Of a stretch of DNA of 64,000 bases, positions 18,850-28,605 are shown piece after piece. This DNA is from Pseudidiomarina homiensis (lineage in GTDB: Bacteria > Pseudomonadota > Gammaproteobacteria > Enterobacterales > Alteromonadaceae), in assembly GCF_003987225.1 (NCBI RefSeq), contig NZ_PIPX01000001.1:1364001-1428000 (forward strand), in the 5' to 3' direction. The position numbers were made by a program, and so were the translations under genes. Numbering within the stretch: position 1 is the stretch's first letter; every line of letters starts with the position of its first letter. The notes beneath the pieces are model-generated. The model ran no database searches. It was not told where the DNA came from and saw nothing but the letters and a program-made list of their open reading frames with translations.

Positions 18850-19278
18850 TTAAATTTCAAGTTGTTTAGGCTGTTGAGCAACATGGTTGTGCTCGGTGCC
18901 TGCATATACTTTCAGTTTACGGAACATGGCACGACCCAGTGGACCACGAGGTAACATACCTTTCACCGCTTTCTGAATGACCATTTCTGGTTTCTTGGCG
19001 ATCAACTTCTCGAAGTTGATTTCCTTGATACCACCTGGATACCCAGAGTGTGAATAATAGATCTTGTTCTGAGCTTTACGGCCAGTTACGGCTACTTTCT
19101 CAGCGTTAACGATGATGATGTAATCACCAGTATCAACGTGAGGCGTGTACTCAGGCTTATGCTTACCACGTAGGCGACGGGCTACTTCAGTCGCCAGACG
19201 ACCTAAAGTTTTACCTTCAGCGTCAATAACATACCAGTCACGTTGTACAGTTTCTGGTTTTGCAACAAATGTACTCAT
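18850..19278 (-). CDS. rplM: 50S ribosomal protein L13
   Basis: L13 is an early-assembly 50S protein. The 142-residue product is full length with the family segments [32 protein letters not shown] and [18 protein letters not shown]. In E. coli L13 represses its own operon by binding the mRNA leader; a leader of about 110 nt with a strong hairpin is present here and is listed separately. Confidence 0.99.
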   Translation of the reverse strand: MSTFVAKPETVQRDWYVIDAEGKTLGRLATEVARRLRGKHKPEYTPHVDTGDYIIIVNAEKVAVTGRKAQNKIYYSHSGYPGGIKEINFEKLIAKKPEMVIQKAVKGMLPRGPLGRAMFRKLKVYAGTEHNHVAQQPKQLEI

Positions 19279-19333
19279 TGAAACTTACTCTTTATTAAAG
19301 GTTCACGACAGTAGTTCCGGGCTTCCCCGCGAA

Positions 19334-19351
19334 CCACAACAACCGTTGTGG
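19334..19351 (-). promoter_or_regulatory. Hairpin in the rplM mRNA leader, candidate L13 autoregulatory site
   Basis: In the transcribed leader between the predicted start (~19391) and rplM, CCACAAC and GTTGTGG form a perfect 7-bp stem with a 4-nt loop. E. coli L13 is known to control rplM-rpsI translation through its leader, and this hairpin is the most obvious structure in the right place. That it binds L13 is inference from position. Confidence 0.45.
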
Positions 19352-19397
19352 CTATGCCACACACTGGTTAGTTGTACCTGTAACGTGGGCTGCGCGG

Positions 19398-19426
19398 ATT
19401 ATAGGGAAAACCGCTCAAAAGATCAA
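19398..19426 (-). promoter_or_regulatory. Sigma-70 promoter of rplM-rpsI
   Basis: On the minus strand TTGATC (19421-19426) and a perfect TATAAT (19398-19403) are separated by exactly 17 nt. The sequence just downstream of -10 is GC-rich (CCGCGCAGCCC), as in the stringently controlled discriminators of ribosomal promoters. Predicted start near 19391. Confidence 0.85.
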
Positions 19427-19458
19427 CGGCGATGTTTGCTATTCGCTGTTTGCTGTTT

Positions 19459-19547
19459 GTAGCCCGTGGTTCTACCACGGGTCCAACCTGACCTTATTGA
19501 CCATGTTCGTTGAATTCGACATGACCCGTGGTAGAACCACGGGCTAC
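19459..19547. repeat. REPIN-like element, copy 2
   Basis: Same architecture as the copy at 14397: a 23-nt GTAG-plus-palindrome unit at 19459-19481 and its exact reverse complement at 19525-19547, around a 43-nt centre closely resembling that of copy 1 (both contain ACCATGT followed by CGTT and AATTCGA). It lies between the 3' end of zapE and the rplM promoter, 33 nt upstream of the -35 box. Confidence 0.85.
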
Positions 19548-19552
19548 CCATT

Positions 19553-20677
19553 TCAGGGTTTGTGCTCTAGGGCTAGGTATTCCTGGCTTTGCATTTCTTG
19601 CAGGCGCGAAATACAACGCTGGTATTCAAACTTCAGCTTGCCGTCGGTGTAGATGTCTTCGAGCGGAACCGCGGCCGACAAAATCAGCTTCACGCGACGT
19701 TCGTAAAATTCATCAACTAAGGCGAGAAAACGCCGTGCGGCATCGTCGCTGTTGCCACCAAGCTGCGGCACGTTGCTGATCAGTACCGCATGATACAGTT
19801 GCGCCAGCTCGATATAGTCGTTTTGCGAACGAGGCCCGCCACATATCGCCTCAAAGTCAAACAAGACGACATCATCGCATTCTAAACGCACTGGAATATC
19901 ACGACCATTAATTCGAATCGTACCGTCGGTGTTGCGGCTGCAGTGGTCTGGTGCCAACTCGGTGAAGTAACGTTGTAAGTTTTCGTCAGCTTCGGCATCT
20001 AACGGCGCATGGTAAATTTCTGCTTTCGTAAGTGTGCGTAAGCGATAATCGATGCCGCTGTCGACATTAATCACTTCGCAATGGTTTTTAATAAGCTCGA
20101 TCGCTGGCAAAAAACGCGCCCGTTGTAAGCCGTTTTTATACAGTTCATCGGGAATAATATTTGAGGTCGCGACAAGAACGACATTGCGTTTAAACAGCTC
20201 TTGCATCAGGGTGCCAAGAATCATGGCGTCGGTAATGTCTTGTACAAAGAACTCATCAAAGCAGACAATTTGTGCTTCACTCGCAAGCTTTTCGGCAATG
20301 ATGGGCAATGGGTCACTCTTGCCTTTTAGTTCTTTCAGCTCTTTATGTACACGGTGCATAAAGCGATGAAAGTGAACTCGCAACTTTTTCTCAAATGGCA
20401 AGGTTTCGTAAAAAGTATCGACCAAATAGGTTTTGCCACGGCCTACCCCACCCCAAAAATAAATCCCTTGTGGGGCCTGCGGTTCATTGCCGAGCCATGA
20501 CTTTAACGTTGTTAGCACACCACCGGTTTGCTGATGACGGTAGTGCACAAGCTCATCATACAATCGTTGTAAGGCCTCAACGGCACGTCGCTGAGCGGCA
20601 TCAGGGGTGAATCCGCCGGACGCTAAGTCCGCTTCATATTTGCTCAATGGGGTGATGTTTTGCGTTGTCACTACCAC
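19553..20677 (-). CDS. zapE: Cell division ATPase ZapE (AFG1 family)
   Basis: ZapE is an AFG1-type P-loop ATPase that associates with FtsZ rings during constriction in E. coli. The 374-residue protein has Walker A within GGVGRGKTYLVDTFY (about residues 75-89), Walker B in IVCFDEFFVQDITDAM, the VATSNIIPDELYKNGLQR segment, and a late ALVDEFYERRVKLI motif, all standard for the family. The start is GTG (20677) preceded by TAGGG. It diverges from zapG across 70 nt. A REPIN begins 5 nt after its stop. Confidence 0.95.
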   Translation of the reverse strand: MVVTTQNITPLSKYEADLASGGFTPDAAQRRAVEALQRLYDELVHYRHQQTGGVLTTLKSWLGNEPQAPQGIYFWGGVGRGKTYLVDTFYETLPFEKKLRVHFHRFMHRVHKELKELKGKSDPLPIIAEKLASEAQIVCFDEFFVQDITDAMILGTLMQELFKRNVVLVATSNIIPDELYKNGLQRARFLPAIELIKNHCEVINVDSGIDYRLRTLTKAEIYHAPLDAEADENLQRYFTELAPDHCSRNTDGTIRINGRDIPVRLECDDVVLFDFEAICGGPRSQNDYIELAQLYHAVLISNVPQLGGNSDDAARRFLALVDEFYERRVKLILSAAVPLEDIYTDGKLKFEYQRCISRLQEMQSQEYLALEHKP

Positions 20678-20747
20678 TTCGACCCTATTCTGGATTATGC
20701 TATGTGCAACTAGTTTATCATGTGAAGCGCGTTGTTAAGGAGTTTTT

Positions 20748-21185
20748 ATGAATGCAATCATTGGCATTCTTCTGGTTTTAGCAGGAGCTATTGTAGGTTT
20801 TTTCGTTGCTCGCTATTGGCTCAAAGAGCATTCTGACGAGGCGCGCCTGAACGAGCAAGTACAACAAAGCCGCGAACAACTTGCGGCGTATCAACAAGAA
20901 GTGGCCGAGCACTTTGCTACTGCCAGCGCACTTGTCGAGCAGCTCGAAGAGACTCAAGACAAACTGAAAGCCTACTTGAGCCACAGTTCAGAAATTCTGC
21001 AACAAGAGCAAGCACAACCGAGCTTGCCATTTTTTGCCGAAGACACCATGCGGCAATTACGTATGGCGAGCCAGTTGCAAAAAGACAGTTCGCAGGCGAA
21101 AAAAGAGACTGCCGAACAGCCACCACGCGACTACTCCGACAAAAAGAGCGGCATTTTTTCAAGTTCTAAAGAAAAAACATCTTGA
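20748..21185 (+). CDS. zapG: ZapG (YhcB, DUF1043) membrane coiled-coil protein
   Basis: YhcB/ZapG is an inner-membrane protein linked to division, cell shape and envelope synthesis in E. coli; its exact mechanism is not settled. The 145-residue product has one N-terminal membrane helix (~4-24, GILLVLAGAIVGFFVARYW), a glutamine- and glutamate-rich coiled coil (~28-80), then PSLPFFAEDT and a disordered polar tail. The ATG at 20748 is preceded by AAGGAG. It stands between zapE and degQ, as in other gammaproteobacteria. Confidence 0.92.
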   Translation: MNAIIGILLVLAGAIVGFFVARYWLKEHSDEARLNEQVQQSREQLAAYQQEVAEHFATASALVEQLEETQDKLKAYLSHSSEILQQEQAQPSLPFFAEDTMRQLRMASQLQKDSSQAKKETAEQPPRDYSDKKSGIFSSSKEKTS

Positions 21186-21198
21186 AACATTCTTGAGC

Positions 21199-21227
21199 TG
21201 AACTTATCTCATTAGGGTCGGTCTTTA
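21199..21227 (+). promoter_or_regulatory. Weak candidate sigma-E promoter upstream of degQ
   Basis: TGAACTT (21199-21205) resembles the sigma-E -35 GGAACTT, and TCTTTA (21222-21227) lies 16 nt downstream where TCTGA-like -10 sequences belong. The -35 match is good, the -10 match poor. DegP/DegQ-type genes are often envelope-stress regulated, which is why I list it. Confidence 0.3.
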
Positions 21228-21279
21228 CTTGCACCATGCGAATCCGCATGAAAGTGTTGATTAAAGGAGTCTGTACCCT

Positions 21280-22629
21280 ATGAGAACAAAGTTCATTGCA
21301 GTTCTAGCACTTACGGGCCTGTTAACCCTTGGCGGCAGCGCACAGGCCAACATCCCTTTCTTCAGCGACAAAGACGAAACGCCAACCTTGGCGCCGATGC
21401 TTGAAGAAGTCACCCCGGCAGTTGTCAACATCTCGGTTAAAGGCAGCCGCGAAGTTCGGCAACGCATTCCCGATATGTTCCGCTTCTTCTTTGGTCCAAA
21501 TGGTCCGCGAGAACAGGTACAAGAGCGTCCATTCCGCGGTTTAGGCTCAGGGGTCATCATCGATGCCGAAAATGGCTATGTGGTCACCAACAATCACGTG
21601 ATCGACGGCGCTAGCGAAATTCTTGTCACTTTAAAAGACGGTGAACAATATGATGCCGAAGTCATCGGTACAGACGCTAACTCTGATATCGCATTGCTTA
21701 AGATTAAAAACGGCAAAGACTTGACCGAAATCGAGATCGGTCGCTCAGCGGATCTGCGCGTCGGTGATTTTGTGGTTGCTATTGGCAACCCATTTGGACT
21801 TGGCCAAACGGTAACCTCCGGTATCGTGAGCGCGCTAGGTCGCAGTGGTTTAGGTATTGAAGAAATTGAAAACTTTATCCAAACCGATGCGGCAATCAAC
21901 AGCGGTAACTCTGGTGGCGCACTGGTCACGCTAGACGGCAAGCTCGTGGGTATTAACACTGCGATCTTAGGACCTAATGGCGGCAATATCGGTATTGGCT
22001 TTGCGATTCCATCGGACATGATGGAAGCCCTGGTGCAACAACTTATCGAGTTCGGTGAAGTACGCCGCGGCGTGCTTGGCGTGCGTGGTAACGACTTAAC
22101 CCCTGACATTGCCAAAGCGTTGAACCTAGATGCCAACCAAGGTGCCTTTATTGCCGAAGTCGTGCCTGACAGCGCCGCTGCCGAGGCGGGCTTGCAGTCA
22201 GGTGACGTTATCACTGCCGTTAACGGCGAAAAAATTCGTAGCTTTGCTGACTTAAGTGCCCGTGTGAAAACCTTGGGCGTCGGTAAGCCTTTCGACATCA
22301 CCGTGTTACGAGATGGCGACAAACGTACTTTCGAAGTTACCTTATCGGCCGATGAAACCGCAGTTGAAGCTGAGCAGTTACACCCCGCACTGCAAGGTGC
22401 AACGTTGGCACCAAGCGATGGCGGCGGTATTACCATCACCGAACTTGAAGAGGGTTCGATGGCTGCGCGTTATGGCTTGCGTAAAGACGATGTAATCGTT
22501 GCTGTCAATCGCAAACCAGTAAACTCGGTGAGCGAATTACGCTCTGCACTCGACAGCGCGGAAGGTGTCGTAGCGTTAAATATTCGCCGCGGAAATTCAT
22601 CGCTCTACCTTGTTTTACGTGGTGGTTAA
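21280..22629 (+). CDS. degQ: Periplasmic serine endoprotease DegQ/DegP (HtrA family)
   Basis: DegQ degrades or refolds misfolded envelope proteins. The 449-residue precursor has a signal peptide ending about SAQA (residue 23), a trypsin-like domain with the catalytic triad H106 (TNNHVIDGA), D136 (SDIALLKI) and S211 (NSGNSGGALV), then two PDZ domains (~255-345 and ~365-449). Two PDZ domains separate it from DegS, encoded next. DegQ rather than DegP is chosen from the neighbouring degS; sequence alone does not settle the paralogue. Confidence 0.95.
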   Translation: MRTKFIAVLALTGLLTLGGSAQANIPFFSDKDETPTLAPMLEEVTPAVVNISVKGSREVRQRIPDMFRFFFGPNGPREQVQERPFRGLGSGVIIDAENGYVVTNNHVIDGASEILVTLKDGEQYDAEVIGTDANSDIALLKIKNGKDLTEIEIGRSADLRVGDFVVAIGNPFGLGQTVTSGIVSALGRSGLGIEEIENFIQTDAAINSGNSGGALVTLDGKLVGINTAILGPNGGNIGIGFAIPSDMMEALVQQLIEFGEVRRGVLGVRGNDLTPDIAKALNLDANQGAFIAEVVPDSAAAEAGLQSGDVITAVNGEKIRSFADLSARVKTLGVGKPFDITVLRDGDKRTFEVTLSADETAVEAEQLHPALQGATLAPSDGGGITITELEEGSMAARYGLRKDDVIVAVNRKPVNSVSELRSALDSAEGVVALNIRRGNSSLYLVLRGG

Positions 22630-22672
22630 CTCCATCTACTAAGAAGCATCAAAAATCACAGCGCACATTGAT

Positions 22673-22704
22673 AAGGCAGCCTCATAGGGGCTGCCTTCTT
22701 TTTT
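22673..22704 (+). terminator. Intrinsic terminator after degQ
   Basis: AAGGCAGCC (22673-22681) pairs perfectly with GGCTGCCTT (22689-22697) across a 7-nt loop, followed by CTTCTTTTTT. It lies 43 nt after the degQ stop and implies degS has its own promoter in the remaining ~50 nt. Confidence 0.93.
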
Positions 22705-22755
22705 ACAGAAGTGGTATGCTTTTGTTTATTACAATAAATCGAATGGACATCTCAC

Positions 22756-23808
22756 ATGCAGCAACGCTCATCCAGTCATTGGCTTCGTTATCTTTTGCGC
22801 TCGATTGCACTTGGACTCGTCGTTGCTGCTGTAGTCATTTGGGTGCAACCGTACATTAGCGCTTGGCAAGCCAGCCGCGCTGCGCCTGACCAGCCCGTCA
22901 GTTTTGCGAAAGCCGTCAATCGCGCAGCACCCGCAGTGGTCAATATTTATAGTCTGTCAGAGGTTCGCGGCTCGTATTACAATCGACGCCCAAATACCGT
23001 GTTGCGGCTTGGCTCTGGCATCATTATGGATAACGTTGGCCACGTACTTACCGCTGCCCACGTGGTCGCTAATGTCAGCAGTATCCAAGTAGCCCTGCAA
23101 GATGGTCGACAAACCAGTGCCCAGGTGATTGGTTCAGATCCCGTCACCGATCTAGCCGTTTTACGTATTGAACTCGATAACCTACCGGTCATCCCACAAG
23201 ATCAACAGCTACGTTCAAGTGTCGGCGATGTGGTACTTGCCATCGGCAATCCCCTTAATCTCGGCCAAACCATTACTCAGGGCATTATCAGTGCAACCGG
23301 TGGACGCATGGGCGTGATTAATAGCCATGCCGACTTATTGCAAATGGACGCGGTGATTAATGAAGGTGCCTCAGGTGGCGCTTTGGTCAATAGCGAAGGT
23401 TACCTTGTCGGGATTAATAATGCGCAGTTCCGCGGTCCAGCAGGGCAAGGCGTCGAAGGTATTTACTTTGCGGTTCCCTATGCACTCGCCTATGAAATCA
23501 TGACCAAGTTGATTGAAGAAGGTGAAGTGGTTCGTGGTTACCTAGGCGTGAATACGGGCGACCGCCCGCAAACTCAGCAACAGCCAGGCATTCTCGTCAC
23601 TGGCGTCGATACCAATAGCCCGGCAGAGCGCGCTGGATTGCGTGCGGAGGACTACATTATTGAAATTGCTGGTGAGCCGATTGCTTCTTCGCAAGAAGGT
23701 CTTGCGCTGATTTCTAATACGGCACCAGGAACGGAGCTCGAAGTGCGGTTCATCCGTGGCAATGAGGAGCTCACCACCACGGTAACCATTAGCAAATTAC
23801 GCTACTAG
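22756..23808 (+). CDS. degS: Site-1 sigma-E protease DegS
   Basis: DegS is the membrane-anchored periplasmic protease that senses unfolded outer-membrane proteins and makes the first cut in RseA, releasing sigma-E. The 350-residue product has an uncleaved N-terminal membrane helix (~12-31), a protease domain with triad H102 (TAAHVV), D132 (TDLAVL) and S206 (GASGGAL), and one PDZ domain at ~258-345. Single PDZ plus anchor distinguishes DegS from DegQ. It converges on murA, with only 12 nt between the stop codons. Confidence 0.96.
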   Translation: MQQRSSSHWLRYLLRSIALGLVVAAVVIWVQPYISAWQASRAAPDQPVSFAKAVNRAAPAVVNIYSLSEVRGSYYNRRPNTVLRLGSGIIMDNVGHVLTAAHVVANVSSIQVALQDGRQTSAQVIGSDPVTDLAVLRIELDNLPVIPQDQQLRSSVGDVVLAIGNPLNLGQTITQGIISATGGRMGVINSHADLLQMDAVINEGASGGALVNSEGYLVGINNAQFRGPAGQGVEGIYFAVPYALAYEIMTKLIEEGEVVRGYLGVNTGDRPQTQQQPGILVTGVDTNSPAERAGLRAEDYIIEIAGEPIASSQEGLALISNTAPGTELEVRFIRGNEELTTTVTISKLRY

Positions 23809-23820
23809 CGAATTTGGCGC

Positions 23821-25092
<1,272 letters not shown>

Positions 25093-25350
25093 TTAACTCA
25101 ACATTGCGAGTTTTTTCTCGCGTTGCCACTCGGTCGGTGTGTAGGTTTTAATGGATACAGCATGCAGTTCGCCGCTCGCAATAAGTTCTTTAAGAGGTGC
25201 ATAGACCGTTTGCTGCTTCTTGACGCGGCTCATGTCAGCAAAAATCTCGCTCACTGCGGTAATGTTCGCATGACTGCCTTCTACTTTCACCAATAAATCA
25301 TCGAGCTCAAGTGCGTCTTGCAGTCGTTGTTGAATATCGTCGGTTGTCAT
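25093..25350 (-). CDS. ibaG: BolA family protein IbaG (YrbA)
   Basis: IbaG is a small BolA-like protein; such proteins pair with monothiol glutaredoxins and take part in Fe-S handling, and ibaG affects acid resistance and envelope properties in some species. The 85-residue product carries the BolA core SHANITAVSEIFADMSRVKK and the segment YAPLKELIASGELHAVSIKTY. It sits between mlaB and murA, the conserved location that separates IbaG from BolA itself. Confidence 0.95.
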   Translation of the reverse strand: MTTDDIQQRLQDALELDDLLVKVEGSHANITAVSEIFADMSRVKKQQTVYAPLKELIASGELHAVSIKTYTPTEWQREKKLAMLS

Positions 25351-25379
25351 GAATCTCTGTTCTTCTCGTGTTCGGAATT

Positions 25380-25673
25380 TTATATCGCCAAGAGGTCAGT
25401 AGCGCCACTAACATCGACAATGGCTTTAAACTGTTGACTCGGTTTCGAGATAGTTAGTTCACACTGCTTTTCTAACAAGTATTTTTTCAGCTGCAACAGC
25501 ATAGCAACACCAGCCGAATCAACATGTTCAAGCGCTGCCAAATCGACGGTTAACTGTTGCTCACCCTGGTGCCACTGCGCGCGCTCTTGCCATGCTTGTG
25601 GCACAGTTGCACGCGTAAGCTCACCGCTAAAGATGAGCTTACCGTCATGCTGTTGCCAAGCAAACCCTGTCAT
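25380..25673 (-). CDS. mlaB: Mla phospholipid transport protein MlaB (STAS domain)
   Basis: MlaB is the cytoplasmic STAS-domain subunit that stabilises and activates the MlaFE ABC transporter. The ATG at 25673 lies one base after the mlaC stop and gives 97 residues; the frame can be extended upstream but would run inside mlaC. The STAS signature is visible as VDLAALEHVDSAGVAMLLQL, with the conserved serine/glycine pair. Low sequence conservation is normal in this family; the gene order mlaF-E-D-C-B makes the call firm. Confidence 0.95.
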   Translation of the reverse strand: MTGFAWQQHDGKLIFSGELTRATVPQAWQERAQWHQGEQQLTVDLAALEHVDSAGVAMLLQLKKYLLEKQCELTISKPSQQFKAIVDVSGATDLLAI

Positions 25674-25674
25674 C

Positions 25675-26337
25675 CTAGCTTTGCCCTTCTTGATACGGTT
25701 GAATTGGATCTTGCGACTTCTCGCGTAACAGTTCAATCGTGCCATCGATACCACGGCTACGGATCACCGAAGAAATTTCTGCGGCTTTACTGTTCAACAA
25801 GCTAACACCTTCAACCACCAAATCGTAAGCTTTCCATAAACGCTCGTCGTTGTCATAACGCAACTTGAAATCCAAACGAATCGGCGGGCGGCCTTCTTCG
25901 ATCAGACGAGTGTTTACTTCAACCATGCGATCGTCTGGGCCCAACTCACGCGCGCGCTCGAATTCAAACTGATGTTTGTTTTCATCGTATTGGGTAAATG
26001 CACGGCCATAAGTGGCGATCAAATACTCACGAAACACCGCGTAAAACTGCTGCCGCTGTTCGGCTGTCGTATCTTTAAGGTTGCGCCCGAGCACACGTTT
26101 TGCTGCGTAAGTAGAATCGACGTAAGGCATCAATTCCTCGCGAATAATCTCGCGCAAATAATCCAAATCTTCATCGATTTTAGATCGATCATTGGCGATG
26201 CGCTCAGCCGTTTTATTCGCCACACGCTCAAGCAATGTATAAGGATTTTCATCGCGCACCACATCGGAGTTCGCTTTTGCGACTCCTCCGGTGACCACCA
26301 ACAACGCTGTCAACATTAATGCCGATAAAGTTTTCAT
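25675..26337 (-). CDS. mlaC: Periplasmic phospholipid carrier MlaC
   Basis: MlaC is the soluble periplasmic shuttle that carries phospholipid between the outer-membrane MlaA complex and MlaFEDB. The 220-residue precursor has a signal peptide (MKTLSALMLTALLVVTGGVAKA) and the Ttg2D/MlaC core, including DTTAEQRQQFYAVFREYLI and LDFKLRYDNDERLWKAYDLV. A strong AAGGAG precedes the ATG. It is 9 nt after mlaD and 1 nt before mlaB. Confidence 0.96.
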   Translation of the reverse strand: MKTLSALMLTALLVVTGGVAKANSDVVRDENPYTLLERVANKTAERIANDRSKIDEDLDYLREIIREELMPYVDSTYAAKRVLGRNLKDTTAEQRQQFYAVFREYLIATYGRAFTQYDENKHQFEFERARELGPDDRMVEVNTRLIEEGRPPIRLDFKLRYDNDERLWKAYDLVVEGVSLLNSKAAEISSVIRSRGIDGTIELLREKSQDPIQPYQEGQS

Positions 26338-26346
26338 AATGACTCC

Positions 26347-26814
26347 TTAGTCATTGCCTTGGCTAAACAAGAATTGGCCAATCAAATCTTCAAGTACCAA
26401 GGCCGATTTCGTATCGTGGATATAATCCCCGTCACCCAACATTTCAACGGTATCATCAATAAATCCAGGGCTTAGGCCAATGTACTGCTCACCTAATAAA
26501 CCTGACGTTAGAATTGAGACCGATGAAGTATCCGAAAATTCATCGTAATCTTTGCTAATCGTCATTTCGACCAACGGTTCATAATAATCACCGTCCAGAG
26601 TGATTTTGCTCACTCGGCCAACAACAACGCCACCTACTTTAACTGGAGAACGCTCTTTCAGACCACCAATGTTGTCGAACTTTGCATATAATTTATAAGT
26701 TTCACCATTGCTGGAAAAATTCGTGTTCGCCGCACGAAGCCCCAAAAACAACAGTGCCAACACGCCAATAATAACAAAAAAACCAACTGCTAACTGCGTA
26801 TTTCTTGATTCCAT
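26347..26814 (-). CDS. mlaD: Mla transporter substrate-binding subunit MlaD (MCE domain)
   Basis: MlaD is anchored in the inner membrane and forms a hexameric MCE ring that contacts lipid in the periplasm. The 155-residue protein has one N-terminal membrane helix (~7-27) and an MCE domain: AKFDNIGGLKERSPVKVGGV at ~45, then SILTSGLLGEQYIGLSPG. It is slightly shorter than the E. coli protein at the C-terminus. It follows mlaE by 6 nt. Confidence 0.97.
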   Translation of the reverse strand: MESRNTQLAVGFFVIIGVLALLFLGLRAANTNFSSNGETYKLYAKFDNIGGLKERSPVKVGGVVVGRVSKITLDGDYYEPLVEMTISKDYDEFSDTSSVSILTSGLLGEQYIGLSPGFIDDTVEMLGDGDYIHDTKSALVLEDLIGQFLFSQGND

Positions 26815-26820
26815 AACTAT

Positions 26821-27597
26821 TTATCCAAACATGAGTGCAGTGAGAACAAAATCTAGACCTAGGACCGCTAAGGATGCAGTCACCACCGTTGACGTTGTCG
26901 CGCGACTAATACCTACCGAGGTGGGCACACAGTGATACCCCTTGTGCAAGGCAATCCAAGTCACTACGAAAGCAAAAACTAAACTTTTGATAATGCCATT
27001 GAGAATATCTTGTCCCCACTCGACATTAGCTTGCATGACCGACCAAAATGCACCGTCATCGACGCCCAACCAACGCACACCGACCAAATAACCGCCGTAA
27101 ATACCGACCGCTGAAAAAATCAGCGCCAGCAACGGCATACTGTAAAAGCCAGCCCAAAAACGCGGTGAAATTACACGACGTAACGGATCAACGGCCATCA
27201 TCTCCAAACTCGATAATTGCTCAGTTGCTTTCATCAGACCAATTTCGGCCGTCAACGCTGAGCCAGCGCGTCCAGCAAATAATAATGCGGTGACCACTGG
27301 GCCTAACTCACGCAACAGTGACAAGGCAACCATCGGACCCAAGCTTTGCTCAGCGCCAAAATCAACCAGAATGGTATAGCCTTGCAAACCCAAAACCATC
27401 CCGATAAACAAGCCACTTACGACGATAATAATGAGCGACAGTACGCCAACTGAATACATTTGCTGCATCAGCAAAGGCCATGATTTACGCAACTGTGGCT
27501 TACCAATTAACGCTCGCAGTAACATCACCATGGCTTGGCCAGCGCCAGCAATGCTATCCAGCACTGCTTTGCCCAAGCCTGCAATTCTATCCAGCAT
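26821..27597 (-). CDS. mlaE: Mla transporter permease MlaE
   Basis: MlaE is the membrane permease of the phospholipid ABC transporter. The 258-residue, highly hydrophobic product has the MlaE/Ttg2B signatures [20 protein letters not shown] and [20 protein letters not shown], then [21 protein letters not shown], which forms the coupling region. It overlaps mlaF by 11 nt. Confidence 0.97.
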   Translation of the reverse strand: MLDRIAGLGKAVLDSIAGAGQAMVMLLRALIGKPQLRKSWPLLMQQMYSVGVLSLIIIVVSGLFIGMVLGLQGYTILVDFGAEQSLGPMVALSLLRELGPVVTALLFAGRAGSALTAEIGLMKATEQLSSLEMMAVDPLRRVISPRFWAGFYSMPLLALIFSAVGIYGGYLVGVRWLGVDDGAFWSVMQANVEWGQDILNGIIKSLVFAFVVTWIALHKGYHCVPTSVGISRATTSTVVTASLAVLGLDFVLTALMFG

Positions 27598-28426
27598 GAG
27601 ACTCTCCTTGCTGCGCGCCCAAAATCTCTTCGGCTAAGCTCGGCGCACGATAATGGAAAGGCACCGGGCCATCAGCCTCACCGGAAAGGAATTGGTGAAT
27701 TAAAGGATCATCCGAGTTCTTTAATTCTTCCGGAGACCCTTCAGCGACCACTTTCTTGTCCGCAATGATCACGACTTTGTCGGCAATGGTTAGTACTTCT
27801 GCCACGTCGTGAGTGACCACCACACTGGTCAAGCCTAATGAGTTATTCAACGATTTAATCAATTTGACGATAACACCCATGGAAATCGGATCTTGCCCAG
27901 CGAAAGGCTCATCGTACATGATCAATTCTGGGTCAAGCGCGATGGCGCGTGCTAAAGCAGCACGCCGCGCCATGCCACCCGACAATTCCGCCGGCATAAG
28001 ATGCCGAGCACCACGCAAGCCGACCGCTTCGAGCTTCATCAGCACGATGGTTTCAATGATTTCTTCGCTGAGTTTGCTGTGTTCACGTAACGGAAAAGCA
28101 ATATTGTCGTACACCGACATGTCGGTGAACAATGCGCCACTCTGGAACAACATACTCATGCGTTTACGTTGTTCATAAAGATGGCTACGCGATAACTCGG
28201 GAATGTTGTGCCCGGCGAACTCGATAGTGCCGCGTTGCGGTTTGAGTTGACCGCCCATAAGCCGCAGCAACGTTGTCTTACCTATACCGCTGGGGCCCAT
28301 GATCGCGGTTATCTTGCCGCGCGGGATCCGCAAACTGAGGCCTTTATAGACCTGATGCGCACCGTAACTGTGCGCAAAGTCCAGATTTTCGATGACAATA
28401 AGATCATCCATCTGAGCGCTTGTCAT
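27587..28426 (-). CDS. mlaF: Mla transporter ATPase MlaF
   Basis: MlaF is the ATPase driving MlaE. The 279-residue product has Walker A GPSGIGKT (K50), the ABC signature [16 protein letters not shown], and Walker [14 protein letters not shown]. The signature reads LSGGMARR instead of the commoner LSGGQ, as is normal for MlaF. GGAAG precedes the ATG at 28426. First gene of the minus-strand mlaFEDCB-ibaG-murA run; it diverges from kdsD. Confidence 0.97.
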   Translation of the reverse strand: MTSAQMDDLIVIENLDFAHSYGAHQVYKGLSLRIPRGKITAIMGPSGIGKTTLLRLMGGQLKPQRGTIEFAGHNIPELSRSHLYEQRKRMSMLFQSGALFTDMSVYDNIAFPLREHSKLSEEIIETIVLMKLEAVGLRGARHLMPAELSGGMARRAALARAIALDPELIMYDEPFAGQDPISMGVIVKLIKSLNNSLGLTSVVVTHDVAEVLTIADKVVIIADKKVVAEGSPEELKNSDDPLIHQFLSGEADGPVPFHYRAPSLAEEILGAQQGESHAG

Positions 28427-28605
28427 AGCAGGTTCTTCCTTCCGTTTCCGACCGCCTAGTTTACCTGAAAACGAGGGGTTTCCCTAGCCGCTAGCGGTAA
28501 AATTTGTGACAAATCATTCACTGTGAGCAGTTTTACGTCTGCATTTGCAGAATCGATCGGTTATGATTGCACTATTGCTACTTGATAGTCGATATAAGGT
28601 TAAGC
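28427..28605. other. Divergent intergenic region mlaF/kdsD with two perfect palindromes
   Basis: This 179-nt gap must contain the start signals of two long operons running apart. It holds ATTTGT-G-ACAAAT (28502-28514) and TCTGCA-TT-TGCAGA (28538-28551), both perfect palindromes, the second just upstream of a TATGAT at about 28562. I cannot assign either to a known regulator, and no promoter with both hexamers in good register was convincing. Confidence 0.45.

Noticed and set aside
21594-22439. Long open frame antisense to degQ
   Set aside because: It lies wholly opposite a conserved protease with intact catalytic motifs; the translation is Ser/Pro/Ala-rich, as expected from an antisense frame, with no ribosome site or recognisable domain.
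28506-28530. CRP-like site (TGTGA followed by TCACT) in the mlaF/kdsD gap
   Set aside because: The half-sites are 8 nt apart instead of 6 and the second one is imperfect.
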